Assembly: GCF_000687475.1 (NCBI RefSeq)
Contig: NC_057318.1
Coordinates: 2,542,001-2,606,000 of the forward strand
Reading direction: 5' to 3'
Origin: Ustilaginoidea virens
Taxonomy: Eukaryota; Ascomycota; Sordariomycetes; Hypocreales; Clavicipitaceae
Length of the DNA: 64,000 nt
Shown here: piece by piece, positions 11,901-23,400 of the stretch
How positions within the stretch are numbered: the stretch's first letter is position 1
Layout of the letters: every line of letters starts with the position of its first letter
Notes under the pieces: model-generated
The model's database searches: none
Seen by the model: only the letters and a program-made list of their open reading frames with translations
What the model was told of the DNA's origin: nothing
Position numbers and translations under genes: made by a program

Positions 11901-14900
11901 CTCGGTAAATATATATTAGTAGTATATTATAGACAAACAGCAATATATATCTATAAGCGGTATAGTCCCGGCATATAGACTACTAAGAAGGGATCCGATT
12001 AATATAGGGCCCGCCTCTTTAAAACCGATATTTACTCTATCTACTCTTTAGGCTATAAATATAATTAAACTACCCCCCTTATAGACCTTGCGGGGCTCCC
12101 GCCTTAGCCCTAAAGCGCATTTATTAGGGACTTTAATATATACTATCCCCTATAGGATAGCCTAAATAGAACCTTACCTAGTATTAATACCCTTTTTAAT
12201 CTTACAATATAGTAAAGACTTAGCTTTACGACCTCCTATAGCAAAATTATATAGTAAGCGCTAAGTAAAAGAAATAGCATTATCGATTATACCTAGGTTA
12301 TATAAGACCTTACTATTAAGTATCTCGGCAGTATAGACCTCGCTAGGTCTAATCATATCCTATAGCTTATCTATATCGATACTAGTAATCTATATACTGC
12401 TTAAGCCCCCCCGAAAAATAGCTAAAAGTCTTTCGACCGATATCTTATTTAGGCAGAAGCTAAAAACCGCCTTATGCCTACCGCTATTGCGGCCTTACTT
12501 AACTCCCTAGAAGAAATAGATATATATATTAAATAGTTTACCTACTAACTTAAAGAGATTATAGATATCGCGGCCCTAAAGAAAACCCCTAAAGCCCCTA
12601 CTATAGAACTATAGTAGAATAACTATACTAAAATAGCTGCCGTCGCTATAAAGAAAGTATACTAGAAATAGGCATTACGCTATACCCCCGAAAATTATAG
12701 GGCCGCTTAAGACGCAAAAGCTACCTAAACTTAGGTTATATAAGAAGAGAGATAATACTCTTAGAGAGAGGCATTAAAGAAAGCTATAATATAGAATGCA
12801 AACCTTTAGTCCCTAAAACGATAGGCTAGATTATATAATAGCCTCCCCTTTAAGTCTAAAGAGATCCTATTACTTAAGCGTGCTAGCCCTAATCACCCTT
12901 TAGTAACTATATATAGCGAAAAAGCATAAGTATTTACTTAATATTTCTTCTTTTAGTCTTATATAATATTCGAAAATATATTAGACCTGACCTTCCTTTA
13001 GCTTACTAATATAGAATTCCCGCTATATAAGAGATTTATATATAAAGAGGTCTATACCGCCCTTTACTATATAGCCAGCTAAAAGGCCCTAAGACTGGAT
13101 AGGCTATTTATAGGATTCCTTAAGGTATATAGCCCCCCCTTAATCGCAGCTCTTACCTACCTTCTTAATAAGTTATACCGCATTAGGTACTACCTAGCCT
13201 AATTCCGGGAGGCTTATATAATTATACTAAAAAAGCTAGGAAAATAACTAGAAGAATACTTTAAAACGAGAGGCTAAAGACTAATATCTTTATTTAATCT
13301 AACCGGTAAAGTCTTAGAAGCTATAATAATATACCGGCTTACTACTACCCTTAAAAAGGGCAACCTACTCTTAGACCTTTAGATAGGAAATAAAGCTAAT
13401 TATTTTATAGACGCAGCCTTTAGCACTCTTATAAAAGTAATTCGTATAGTATAGTATTATAGCGGGATCGCCTTACTCCTATAGCTCGATATATCTACAG
13501 CCTTTAATATAGTAAACTATACTCAATTTATCTACCTACTACTAGAAAAAAAACTACTGCTATAGATCGCGGTATAAGTCTATAGCTTTACCGCCTCTTG
13601 CATAATATAAATCTACTTTAAGGGCAAATTACCTAATAATCTACCTATTAATACTAAGGTCTTATAAAAGTCCCTTTTCTCCTTTATCCTCTTTCTAGTC
13701 TATATTGTACTACTCTATAAAAGGCTTAAAGAAATAGCCTCTATTATCACCCTTAGGTTTATAGATAATATTAATATTATAGTATATAAGAGGAGTATAA
13801 GAGAGACCTAGGCTTTATTTGAAAAGGCATAGAAGATTTATAATAAGTAGTCTAAATAAGCTAGGCTTAATTTTAACCTAAGGAAGAGCGAGCTTATCTA
13901 TTTCACGCATACCTATAAGGCGGATAAAATACCAGTCCGACTTAAGACTATAATAATCTAGCTAAAGTAGTATACTTGCTTCTTAGGGATTAAGATCTAC
14001 TATAAACTTTAATAGTATAAATACCGCATAAAGATAGCTAAAAAGCTTAAGCAGTAGCGACTTACCCTTATGGCAATAGCAGCCTTTATATAGGGATATT
14101 AATATTAAGAGGCCCGATTAGTCTATATATAGGTTATTCGCACTACTATCGCCTTTAGTATAAAAGTCTAGTATACCCCTACCGCCCCTAGCGGGATAGC
14201 AAAAGGTATTATAAAATTGCTAACTATAGAATAATTATCTTACCTTTAAATTATTATTAGGGCCTTTAAGACTATACCGATAGATATCCTTAAGATTAAG
14301 GCAGTTATACTACCTATCGATTTATACCTAAACTATATCTACTAATGATTTTTAGAAAGGATAGTAAAAATTAAGATAGCTAAGTAAATTAACCGCGCCT
14401 CTACTATAGTAGTGGTAATACTCTAATGCTATTAGTGGAGTAACTATAAAGGACCTTAGATATATATCCTATTTCTAGACCTTAACCTATAGTAGCTAAT
14501 AGCCGAGGAATACCTAGCAAAAGAGTAGCTTACTAGATGGTCTAAATACTAAGCCACTATAAGAGCGAGATAGCGGCAATAGGCCTATAGCGGCAGAGAG
14601 GGCCTTAGACTTCTAATCTATAGTTATAATAATTAAGCTCTATAATAGCCTCTTTAAATATAAATTAGCCGTATTTACCTAGCTTTATATAGAAAAGATT
14701 AGGCTAAATTCCTTCCTTTACTAGTATTAAATCCCTATTATACCTTCGCCTCTCTACTAATATAGGAAGGCCCCTAAAGACTATTACTACCTAATTCTCT
14801 TTTGCCTAAAATATAGATAATAGCGCTAATAGTTATACGGGATTAGCCTAAGCCTCTTCTGAGACCGCCTAAGGATCTCTATCGCCCTAAATAAGCTAAG

Positions 14901-15060
14901 CCTTACCTACCGATTTATATACTAGATCTTTAGCCTTAACTATCTCGATTAGTTTTAGCTCGCCTAATTACTTTAGCAATCTATCCCTATAGAAGCCCTA
15001 GGACGATCCTAACTACCTAATACCGCCCTTAATATCTAATAATAATAATCTAATATAGGA
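11900..15060 (+). pseudogene. LINE-1 ORF2: endonuclease and reverse transcriptase
   Basis: RT block A reads LDISTAFNIVN at about 13488-13525 (the usual family form is LD..gAFD.V.) and the catalytic box reads FIDN at about 13757, where FIDD is expected; the Asp-to-Asn change fits RIP. A block starting VFTQLYIEKIGLNSFL at about 14670-14715 is the C-terminal part before the Cys/His motif known in Tad-type elements. The endonuclease lies upstream of the RT. Many stops are present. Confidence 0.75.
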
Positions 15061-16706
15061 AAGAGGAGATATAGTAGGTAGATAAAAACAATTAATTTTT
15101 AGCTACTTTAAAGTTATAATATTAATATTAGAGCCCCCCTCCCCCCCCCTCCCCCCCCTTGCTAGCCCCTATAGTAGCCCCTCCTCCCTCTCTTTTCTCT
15201 CCTCCTCCCCTTCTGCCGCCCTCTTTTGCCCCTAAAAGATAAATAACTCTAATATAGCCTAGATACCCTTTAATGCCTCTGCCTTACAGTCCTTAAGGTT
15301 TAGCGCCTCTTAGGTCACCCTAGGAATAATACTCCCCCTTATTACTACTGCCGCTACTATTACCTTCCCCCTATTATAGGTAGTTAATGCTTATTATGCC
15401 CTTAACTAGAGGGCGTAATAGTTCTCGACCTATCTATATTAGCACCTATCCTATATAGCCCCCGCACCTTATATATACTTCCCCCCCTACGGCTAATACC
15501 TCTTAGGTACCTAGGAAGGTATAAATAGACTCCTAGTTCTCAGGAGTCTACTTAAAGGGATAATAGGTCTTCCCTATTATAATATACGCGAAATATACTG
15601 CCTTAGGCCTTATACGGCATTATGCTATATTACTATCGCTTGAACGTTAATTAGATTAGAAGTCGATTAATTAGGTCTTACCTTATTAAAAGTAGTATCG
15701 ATAATTAGGGTCTTTAGCTTATATAAGGCAAGGGTTATAAGGCTATCCCTATAGCTCGCCGGGCTAATAAAGATAGGTCAATAATACTAATATAGTAGGA
15801 GTAGGGAGTACCTACCCTTTTATCTAAAGATACTAACTTCTTTAGCATATTACTATTATTATTATTATTACTACTACTATAGTTGCTACTGCTATTACTA
15901 CTAATGCTTCTGCTGCTAATGCTAATGCTACCGCTACTGCTATTACTTTTGCTATTACTATTGCTATTACTGCTGCTATCGCTATTGCTACTGCTGTTGC
16001 TATTATTATCGCCTTACTATATGGGTTAGTATTGTCCCTATAGCGCTAGAGAACGGGGCTTAAGGGGATTATATATAGAAAAAAATAATGGCTTTATAGA
16101 AAGGAAGAAAAAGGGATTAAAAAGTTAGGGGATACTTATATTTTTATATCCTCGCCCGATTAGAGGCCTTTATACCCTCTCTTTATACTTAGCTCACCCT
16201 AACCCCCAACCTGATACTGCTTATTTTCCACTAAGCACCCCCTTTGCAGCCGATTTGCCGCCGATATAGCCCTAATAATAGAAAATTCCCTTACTCTTAA
16301 TCTAATACCCCCGCGCAATATATGCACTATACAGCTAACGCGCATACTATATAGCCGGTATTGCCCCGCCCGTATAACCTCTACCTTACTTTCGATTTAT
16401 AGTATACCGACCCGGGACTACCTCTCCCCTATAGATATTAAACCTACCTTTTTCTAGACCTACTTTTTCTAGACCGCTTTCGCACTTTTCCTAGTACTAT
16501 TGCTAGGTATAATTCTAAGCAATAGCATACCTACCTTTCTTATATACTGGAAACCTATTGGCCCCCCTGGGGGCCCGACTTCCCTATCGTTGTAATTATA
16601 TTAGTAGGAAGGGTTTTCCCCCCGGTCCTCGGGTTTTTCCCTTCTAGATTATCTGCCGGAGTACTAGATAGGCATTTCTAGCTTAGAATAGCCCACTAGA
16701 GTAATT
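15061..16706 (+). other. LINE-1 3' untranslated region
   Basis: There is no coding signal. It includes a C-rich pyrimidine tract (15137-15240), a degenerate trinucleotide array (15849-16015), and near the end the paired blocks cccccctgggggcccg and ccggtcctcgggtttttcc. A related 3' end in LINE-2 is at about 39020-39140. Confidence 0.7.
15849..16015. repeat. Degenerate (TTA/GCT)n trinucleotide array
   Basis: Long runs of tta, gct, act and ttg triplets cover about 165 bases inside the LINE-1 3' UTR. LINE-2 lacks a matching array at the equivalent place. Confidence 0.85.
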
Positions 16707-16740
16707 TAATAATAATAATAATAATAATATTATCCTCCCC

Positions 16741-19683
16741 GACCTATAATAGATAGCTACTAAGGGCTATATTAGAACTATCTGCCTTAAGGACCGTCTT
16801 TTTATTAGGGTCCTATTAAGCAAAAACTAAAGATAATATAAAATACTACTTAAGCGCCTAAAATATCGCCTCTTTTTTATCTAACTATTAGAAAGGGACC
16901 CCTTTTTTTATTAACTTAACTAAAGGGTCGATAAAGCGTAAGAAATTTAAAATAAAATCGCAATAGAAGTTAATAAAACCGAGGAAACTATAAACGCCTT
17001 TCAATTTTATAGGTACTTTTTAGTTCTAAATAGCCTTAATCTTTTTGGGGTTTAAATAGATTTCCTTTCCGGCCATTATAATATATCTTAAGTATTAGAC
17101 CTCTTTTACTACGAAATTGTATTTATTAAGATCTAAATTTAAGCTAGCCTTTTATAATTATCGAAAGACTTCCTTAATGCACCCTATATAGTCCGCCTTT
17201 AATCCCCTAGTATAGATTAAAATATTATTGAGGTAGGTAGTTATAAAATCTCTTAGTATATTCCCTAAGGCCCTATTAATATATTTTTAAAAAGTTGTAG
17301 GGGCCCTAGTTAGGCTAAATAGCGTAATAAGCTATTTAAATAGTCTAAATCGTATGCGGAATACAGTTAGGTATTTATTGCCCTCTGTAATATATATCTT
17401 ATAGAACGCTATATATATATCAACCTTAGTAAACTATTTCGCCTAAAATAGGGATCGTAAGGTCTCTTTAATTAAGGGGAAGGGGTATTAGTCTTAGACT
17501 ATAACCTTATTCAGAGCCTAATAGTCGATGCAAAAACGCTACCTGCTATTCCCCTTTTTAGCTAATAGGACTAATATTACTACCGATAAGGAACTTATAT
17601 AAATCTATCTTTTATCTATTAGGTTAGTTACTTATCTCTAAACCTTAAGTAATTAGTCTTATAGTATATTATATAATAGGCCCTAAGGTAAGTCTAGTTA
17701 GCTCTTATCTATAGTCTTTTTAAGCCGGATATAATAGTCTAATATATTTTAGTGCGGAGGGAGATTAAAAGCCTTCTCCTTATTAAAAAGGTCGGTAAAT
17801 TCCTATAATTCTATTAGGAGTACCTACGGCTCTTATAATCGTAAGGGAGAGTTTTAATAAAGTAGTAGTATAATACAGAGGATATATATTATCTCCTGTA
17901 AGCTTATCGCGATAAAAAAAGTCGATTAATCTTTAGAGTATTTCTCCTGCTTTAATATACTATAAAAGATTAAGCTAAGGATATTTACTATAGTTAGGCC
18001 TTATTATCTTTTTATCGATTCCTTAATGATAAGGCTGCCTACTAATCTAATCTTTAATTAGTACTACTTCGCCTATAGTATAATATTATAGTGCTCTATC
18101 TAAGGCATCCTAAAAATAATATCGTAGGTAAAGCCTAGGATAATGTAAAGTATAACTATAGATAGCTATATATTAATATCGATTATTATATAGACGATAT
18201 AGGTAATAGAGGAATATATTACCTTACGTTCTCCTAAACGGCTCTAAATATTTACTACCGTTCCGATTTCCCTATATTATAATAGGCAGATAGATTAGAG
18301 GCCTAACCATTATACTATCTTTTCGCTTATAGTGCTATAGTAGTTATATCCTAAGTCGATAAAGGTATTAATAAAAGTATAGGATTTATATAAGATTAGT
18401 ATTAAAAAAGGGTATTTATCTATTTATTTTGCGATTTTATTTAATTCCTTTTATAATCGGGCTAGGGTCTATATATGTATTTTAAGCCCTTTAGCGAGAT
18501 TAGGCTTAAAGGCTATTCTTTCCCCTAATCGTTATTGCTACTTTTAACCTTTATAACTTATAAATCTAGCGAGGCCACTTAGACTATATTTAGCCGGATT
18601 ACTAGTAGTAGGTAGTCTACCCTCCTCTAATGCTTAAAAGAGCCGTATTAAAAATAAAGACCTTTCTTCCTATATTCTTTATATCGTTCTATAGAGACCT
18701 ATATTACTTTAGGCGGATTACTCTTTAAGTCTAGCTTATTAACGCCCGATATTTATATATCGCCTTTAGAATCCTAGGCATAGGTTAGTCGGGAATAGGT
18801 TAAACCTAGGTAGTAATTAATAATTAGGCTAGTCTTATTATCGATAGCAATTTATCAGCAGTAGTTTATTATTGAGTAGTAATTATAATAGGAGACCCTA
18901 AGACTAATAATTTTATTAGCTATATGAGTATTAAGCGCCGATTGGAAATATTCTAGTTTAACCTCTTTAGGATAACTAAAGCCGCTAATAAGCATAAGTT
19001 TTTCCTTGAACTATATAAAAAAGGCGGCAAAAGGCTCCTTTAGGCCTTAGTATAAAGAATGCTTAAGTTTAATAATAGTGTAATTTTACTAGTGTGGGTC
19101 CTTAAAGAGACGTTAGAGGTATTTAAAGAACTTTATTATATTATAATCGTAAGCTGTATTATTCTTAAAGAAGGCTGCGATTTATAATTAAATTATAGAT
19201 AATAGGTTCTAGAAGATAAATATTTATTAGGTCTTTTCGTCTCTAATAAAGTCCCTATCGACCTTAAGCTTATATTATATAAAGGTCCGCTAGGCTATAA
19301 ATATAGCCTTTTTGCTATTAAAAGGGTCCCCTATTAGGATCGGCTTACGCTTTAGCTAGGTATCCTAAGCAGTAGGGAGGGGGGCGTTATATTATACAAC
19401 TAGGGCCGGTTAGGTAGCGTTTTAGAAGCTATTTAATTAGCTCGCGAGAAGGGCCTATAGCAAGGCAGTAATAGCAGTAAGGTATTGCGCGTTAGTATAT
19501 ATCTGCGCCTCTATCTAATATAACCCTATTGCAAGTTGCTCTACTTGGGTATATGTATTATATCGGGGGCGTTATAGCTTCAGGTTCTTTCTACTCGGTT
19601 CTCTAGGTATACTTCTCTCGATATCTTATATAGCCTGCATTATTAGCTCTATAATGTAAGGTTATAATAGTAAGGCTGAGAGA
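16741..19683 (-). pseudogene. Gyp-1 gag, protease, RT and start of RNase H
   Basis: On the minus strand: Gag at about 18500-19680, retropepsin IDSG near 18330-18365, RT at about 16900-17600. The RT peptide AFYKIYITEGNKYLTVFRIR at about 17360-17420 is typical of gypsy elements. The catalytic box near 17208-17220 reads YLNN instead of YLDD. LINE-1 separates this part from the rest of RNase H. Nothing here is translatable. Confidence 0.82.
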
Positions 19684-19694
19684 GTCTATTTAAA
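19684..19694 (-). other. Gyp-1 self-primer binding site
   Basis: agtctatttaa lies next to the 5' LTR, one base inside it. Its complement TTAAATAGACT occurs within the LTR, so the RNA can fold and prime on itself, as in Tf1 of fission yeast. The Gyp-3 site at 41114-41124 is identical. Confidence 0.65.
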
Positions 19695-19947
19695 TGTAAA
19701 GGACTGGTCCTAAGGCTACTGCGAATAGGCATTAAATAAATATATTAAATAGACTAAGGAGGAAAGAGAGAGAACCTAAATAAGGGCCTCTCGATAGTCT
19801 ATTTAACTATATATTGGCACGGGTCGAGGTCTTGGCGTAGTCCTGTGACCTTATGCCGCTGATTTATATGACCCTACTTAGGCTAGGCACGGGCGCAGCC
19901 CGAGTCCTAGCCACATTATAGCGCGGGCGTAGCCCGAGCCTGTGACA
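19695..19947 (-). repeat. Gyp-1 5' LTR
   Basis: The 253-bp LTR runs from TGTAAAGGACTGG to CCTGTGACA, the least mutated terminus in the window. The right flank atata is continuous with the RT sequence of Gyp-2. Confidence 0.9.
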
Positions 19948-19952
19948 ATATA

Positions 19953-22646
19953 GCATTCTATAAGATATATATTATAGAGGGCGATAAATATTTAATTATA
20001 TTCTATATATGATTTAGACTATTTAAATAGTTTATTATACTATTTAGCCTAATTAAGGCCCTTATGACCTTTTAAAGATATATTAATAGGGCTTTAGGGA
20101 ATATATTAAGAGATTTTATAACTACCTACCTTAATAATATCTTAATCTATATTAGGGGATTAAAAGTAGACTATATAGGGCGCATTAAGGAAGTCTTTCG
20201 ATAATTATAAAAGGCCGGCTTAAATTTAGATCTTAATAAGTATAACTTTATAGTAAAAGAGGTCTAATACTTAGGATATATTATAATAGCTAGAAAGGAA
20301 ATCTATCTAGACCCTAAAAAGATTAAGGCTATTTAAAACTAAAAAGCACCTACAAAATTAAAAGGCATTTATAGTTTTTTTAGTTTTACTAACTTTTATT
20401 GCCATTTTATCCTAAACTTCTCTTACTTTATCGACCCTTTAGTTAAATTAATAAAAAAAAGGGTCTTATTTTAATAATTAGATAAAGAAAAGGCGGTATT
20501 TTAAGCGCTTAAATAGTATTTTATATTATCTTTAGTTTTCGCCTAATAGGACCTTAATAAAGAGATAGTCCTTAAGGTAGATAGTTCTAATATAGCCTTT
20601 AGTAGCTATCTAATATAGGTTAGGGAAGATAGTATACTCTATTCTATTATATATTATTCTACTTACTTATTAGATATAGAATAGAATTATACTATATACG
20701 ATAAGGAAGTCTTTATTATTATCTTTTGCCTTAAAGTATAATTAATAGAATTCCGCTTAATAGCCTCCCTTTTTATTATTTTTATTAACTATAAGAACCT
20801 AAAGTATTTCGCCTAATTATAAGAAATATCTAAGCGATAAGCTTAATAGGCTAAGACTCTAGCGCTCTTTAACTTTAATCTTTAGTATAGACTAGGGTTA
20901 TAAGCCTAATATCTTAATATATTTTCTCGATAAAAATAAAAGGCAGATAGAATAGAGCTATATATCGCCTAAATTCTAAAACCGCTATCTATTTTAGTAT
21001 TTAATATAGATAAGATAGAAGGTAAGAAAATGCCAATTTTAGCCCTAAAGACTACCCTAGCTTATAGCTTATATATCTTTACTAATTCCTACCTCTAAAT
21101 TATTTAAGACTAAACGATATCTAAAAATAATATATATTAGGCCCGATAGATAGTAATTATAAATAAAGAATAACAATTCTTAGCAGAAGTAGCAATACGA
21201 GAATAAATTACTAACTATACCCTAAATGCATATAGCATACTCTTTTACCGGATATAGGTATAGCTCTTATTATTTAAGCCCTTAACTACTATAGTGATCT
21301 AATGCTTATTGCAATTTTCAAGGTTACTATAAAAGCAGAGCCTTACTAGCTAGCTAGATGGCACGAGACTGTCTGCGACCTGTGAACTAATCTTAGTATA
21401 ATACTAGATTTTTCACTAAGTCCTAAGACTATACAAGTGCTATAAAGCAGAGCAAGTGTAAAGGCAAGGCAAATATAAGATAACCAGAAAACGCAGGGAA
21501 GGTAAGAAGTTAAGAGGCATATAGTGCATTAACAGACTCGATTGTGCTGCCCTTCTACTATCTAGAAAGAAGGGGGAAAGCTATCCTATATATACACGAA
21601 GGAGGGGTGGGCCCAGGCATCCAAGGTAGCCAGTAAAAAAGCTCCCCGTAATGCTCGCTTTGCCACGTATATAATACGTCAGCAGCCCCACTATATCGGG
21701 CCTTTTCAACCACCCTAACCACCGCACTAGTAACTAGTTACCGCACTAGTAACTAGCCACCACGCTAGTGACTACCCACCACACTAGTAGATTACCCACT
21801 ACACTAGTGGACTAGCCACCACGCTAGTAGACCCACCACGCTAATTTAGCAATGCCACACCTTTTTAACAAGGCCTACCTTAAGGCCTACCTTACTTGAT
21901 ATACAGTAAATAATCCACTGAAAATCCTTAAGGTAAAAGGCAAGGGCCTGGGTTGGTAAGACCACCGTAAGTCTAAGAGACGGTATAAGGGCCAGAAGGT
22001 TAGTAGACCAGTAGGGCATTAGGCCAGCAGCCTAGTAGGCTACTATAGGATTTTAACAATGCTGCTATAATTTACCTATTATAGGCTACTTAGGGAAAAA
22101 TACTACCTTCTAACTATTACGATAGGATTATTACTTTAATAATATATCGTCTAAGGTAGCAAAATATATTTAGAATTACTAATACCGTAAGGTATATAAA
22201 AGCTATTAATTATGCTAGGGCCTACTATAATTATTACTAATTGCGGATTATTTCTAATTATATATATCAGTCGACTTTATAATTAACCTTTTTGCCTATA
22301 ATACCTCCGACCTACGATTCCTTATAGTAATTATAGACTGCTTATCAAAGTATATTTAGCTTAAGGCTATATATTTAATAAAAGCAGAAGACTATATAAA
22401 ATACTTCTAATAGTACTAATAGCGTTTTTATAGCTTTTCTAAAGAGATTATTAGCAATTAAGATTCGGATAAAGTAGGCTAATTTTAATTTATACTATAT
22501 AAATCAGTTAAGACTAAATAACTTCTATTAATAGTATACTATCCCTAAACTAATAGTAGTATAAAACAAATAAATTAAAAGGTATAGGCGGTCCTCTATA
22601 TTATAATTTCCTTTAATTAGTACGATTAGCTATACTATCTTATGGT
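19953..22646 (+). pseudogene. Gyp-2 RT, RNase H and first part of integrase
   Basis: The RT box YLNNILIY is at 20127-20150, again with Asp-Asp lost. RNase H is at about 20500-20760. The integrase core begins near 22265 with SVDFIINLF and IDCLSKYI, and a later block ISNQDSDK-like (with a stop) sits near 22450, where family members have S-D-x-D. The Copia-A solo LTR splits it at 21306-22058. Confidence 0.8.
21306..22058 (-). mobile_element. Solo LTR of Copia-A
   Basis: This is a 753-bp LTR with terminus GGATTTTAACA (intact TGTTAAAATCC on the minus strand) flanked by perfect 5-bp duplications atgct at 21301-21305 and 22059-22063. No internal sequence is left, so it is a solo LTR made by LTR-LTR recombination. 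It keeps more CpA and TpG than the Gyp sequence around it. The minisatellite block is at about 21715-21855. Confidence 0.93.
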
Positions 22647-22651
22647 ATATT
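22647..22651. repeat. Copia-B target-site duplication, left copy
   Basis: atatt is repeated at 45006-45010, 22.4 kb away, on the far side of Copia-B and everything nested in it. Confidence 0.85.
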
Positions 22652-23000
22652 TGTTGATATAAACTCGGGATACCCAGTTATACGTAGGGTCGCGCGCATA
22701 GTATCATATACCGTAAGGTCACTAAGTAAAAGATTTAATTGCTTTACTAATGACTATTATCTAAAAGGAAAGAAAGGAAGCAAAAGAGGGTAATTACACG
22801 ATATGGCCTTTTTATGCGTGCCGTGGTCACGTGTATCGGCGCAGTCGGGCCGGGCTGCCCGCGTGCCCTACCGGGCTTAGGGGTAAAGGGGCAAAAGGGG
22901 CCAAAGTGGCCATATCGTGCGCATCGGGTGTGCGCGGCATATCCGTCGCAATATGCCCAATTGGTGCCCAATTAGGCACCTTGCGACAGCGATTCCGATA
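22652..23000 (-). repeat. Copia-B 3' LTR (349 bp)
   Basis: It runs from TGTTGATATAAACTCGGG to TTCCGATA and matches the 248-bp partner at 44758-45005 except for an extra block of about 100 bp after gcccgcgtg. The extra block carries ggccatatcgtgc, the reverse complement of cacgatatggcc near its start, so the long form can fold into a large hairpin. The open frame at 22747-22971 is a by-product of this GC-rich stretch. Confidence 0.85.
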
Positions 23001-23042
23001 CTAGCAGCTTCTCTTTTTATAGAAGCAAATATCGGAATCGCT
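22990..23042. other. Hairpin over Copia-B LTR edge and polypurine tract
   Basis: agcgattccgata and tatcggaatcgct are perfect inverted arms enclosing agcttct...agaagc. On the minus strand the loop region carries a purine-rich aaaaagagaag, the expected polypurine tract, directly before the 3' LTR. Confidence 0.7.
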
Positions 23043-23400
23043 TGGATATAAGGCGCACATATAGAAAGAAAAGTGCGGCGCGGTCTCGGCAGGTTGTGCC
23101 GCCGATAACGCCATCGCGCCGCGCGGCCGGCTTATACATGCTTATACCGTACAGCCGGTATGTTGAATATCGCAGCTAAAATAAAGGGGCAAAAAAGGGG
23201 CAGTAAAAGCAGTAAATGCACATAACATTAAACATAAGAAAATCCATACACTTGCCATACATAATATCACTAATATCTTCCAAACGCAATCAGATATTGA
23301 CCGGCCTCTTTACCCACCCTTCTATACGTATAATAGCCCTATTTTAGTCGATAAAGGTCTTAAGGGCTTTATTAGGCGTTCTCTTAGTTATTACATTGGT
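23040..23400 (-). other. Copia-B 3' untranslated part and pol C-terminus
   Basis: This stretch, between the 3' LTR and RNase H, is partly GC-rich (23070-23130) and shows no conserved domain I can name. It presumably holds the end of pol and a short 3' leader. Confidence 0.5.

Larger units (their letters stand above)
10070..16726 (+). mobile_element. LINE-1: full-length Tad-like non-LTR retrotransposon, RIP-dead
   Basis: It runs from the 5' UTR (ttcgcccgcacctaggtag near 10090) through ORF1, endonuclease, RT and C-terminal Cys/His region to a (TAA)n tail at about 16707-16728, with matching target-site duplications. It is inserted in the RNase H region of Gyp-1. ORF1 plus endonuclease-RT order, zinc knuckles and a microsatellite tail suit the Tad1 group, which I assign from general layout only. 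Confidence 0.87.
5916..19947 (-). mobile_element. Gyp-1: complete chromodomain Ty3/gypsy element, RIP-dead, with nested LINE-1
   Basis: It has two 253-bp LTRs in the same orientation. Reading on the minus strand from the right: 5' LTR, self-complementary primer site, gag, protease, RT, RNase H, integrase, chromodomain, an oppositely oriented extra ORF, 3' LTR. LINE-1 splits RNase H. The outer flanks do not match (ataaa on the left in LINE sequence, atata on the right inside another Gyp RT), so one or both ends probably come from recombination rather than a simple insertion. Confidence 0.85.

Noticed and set aside
22747..22971. 74-aa frame with Pro/Gly-rich text
   Set aside because: It falls wholly inside the GC-rich Copia-B LTR and the partner LTR deletes half of it.
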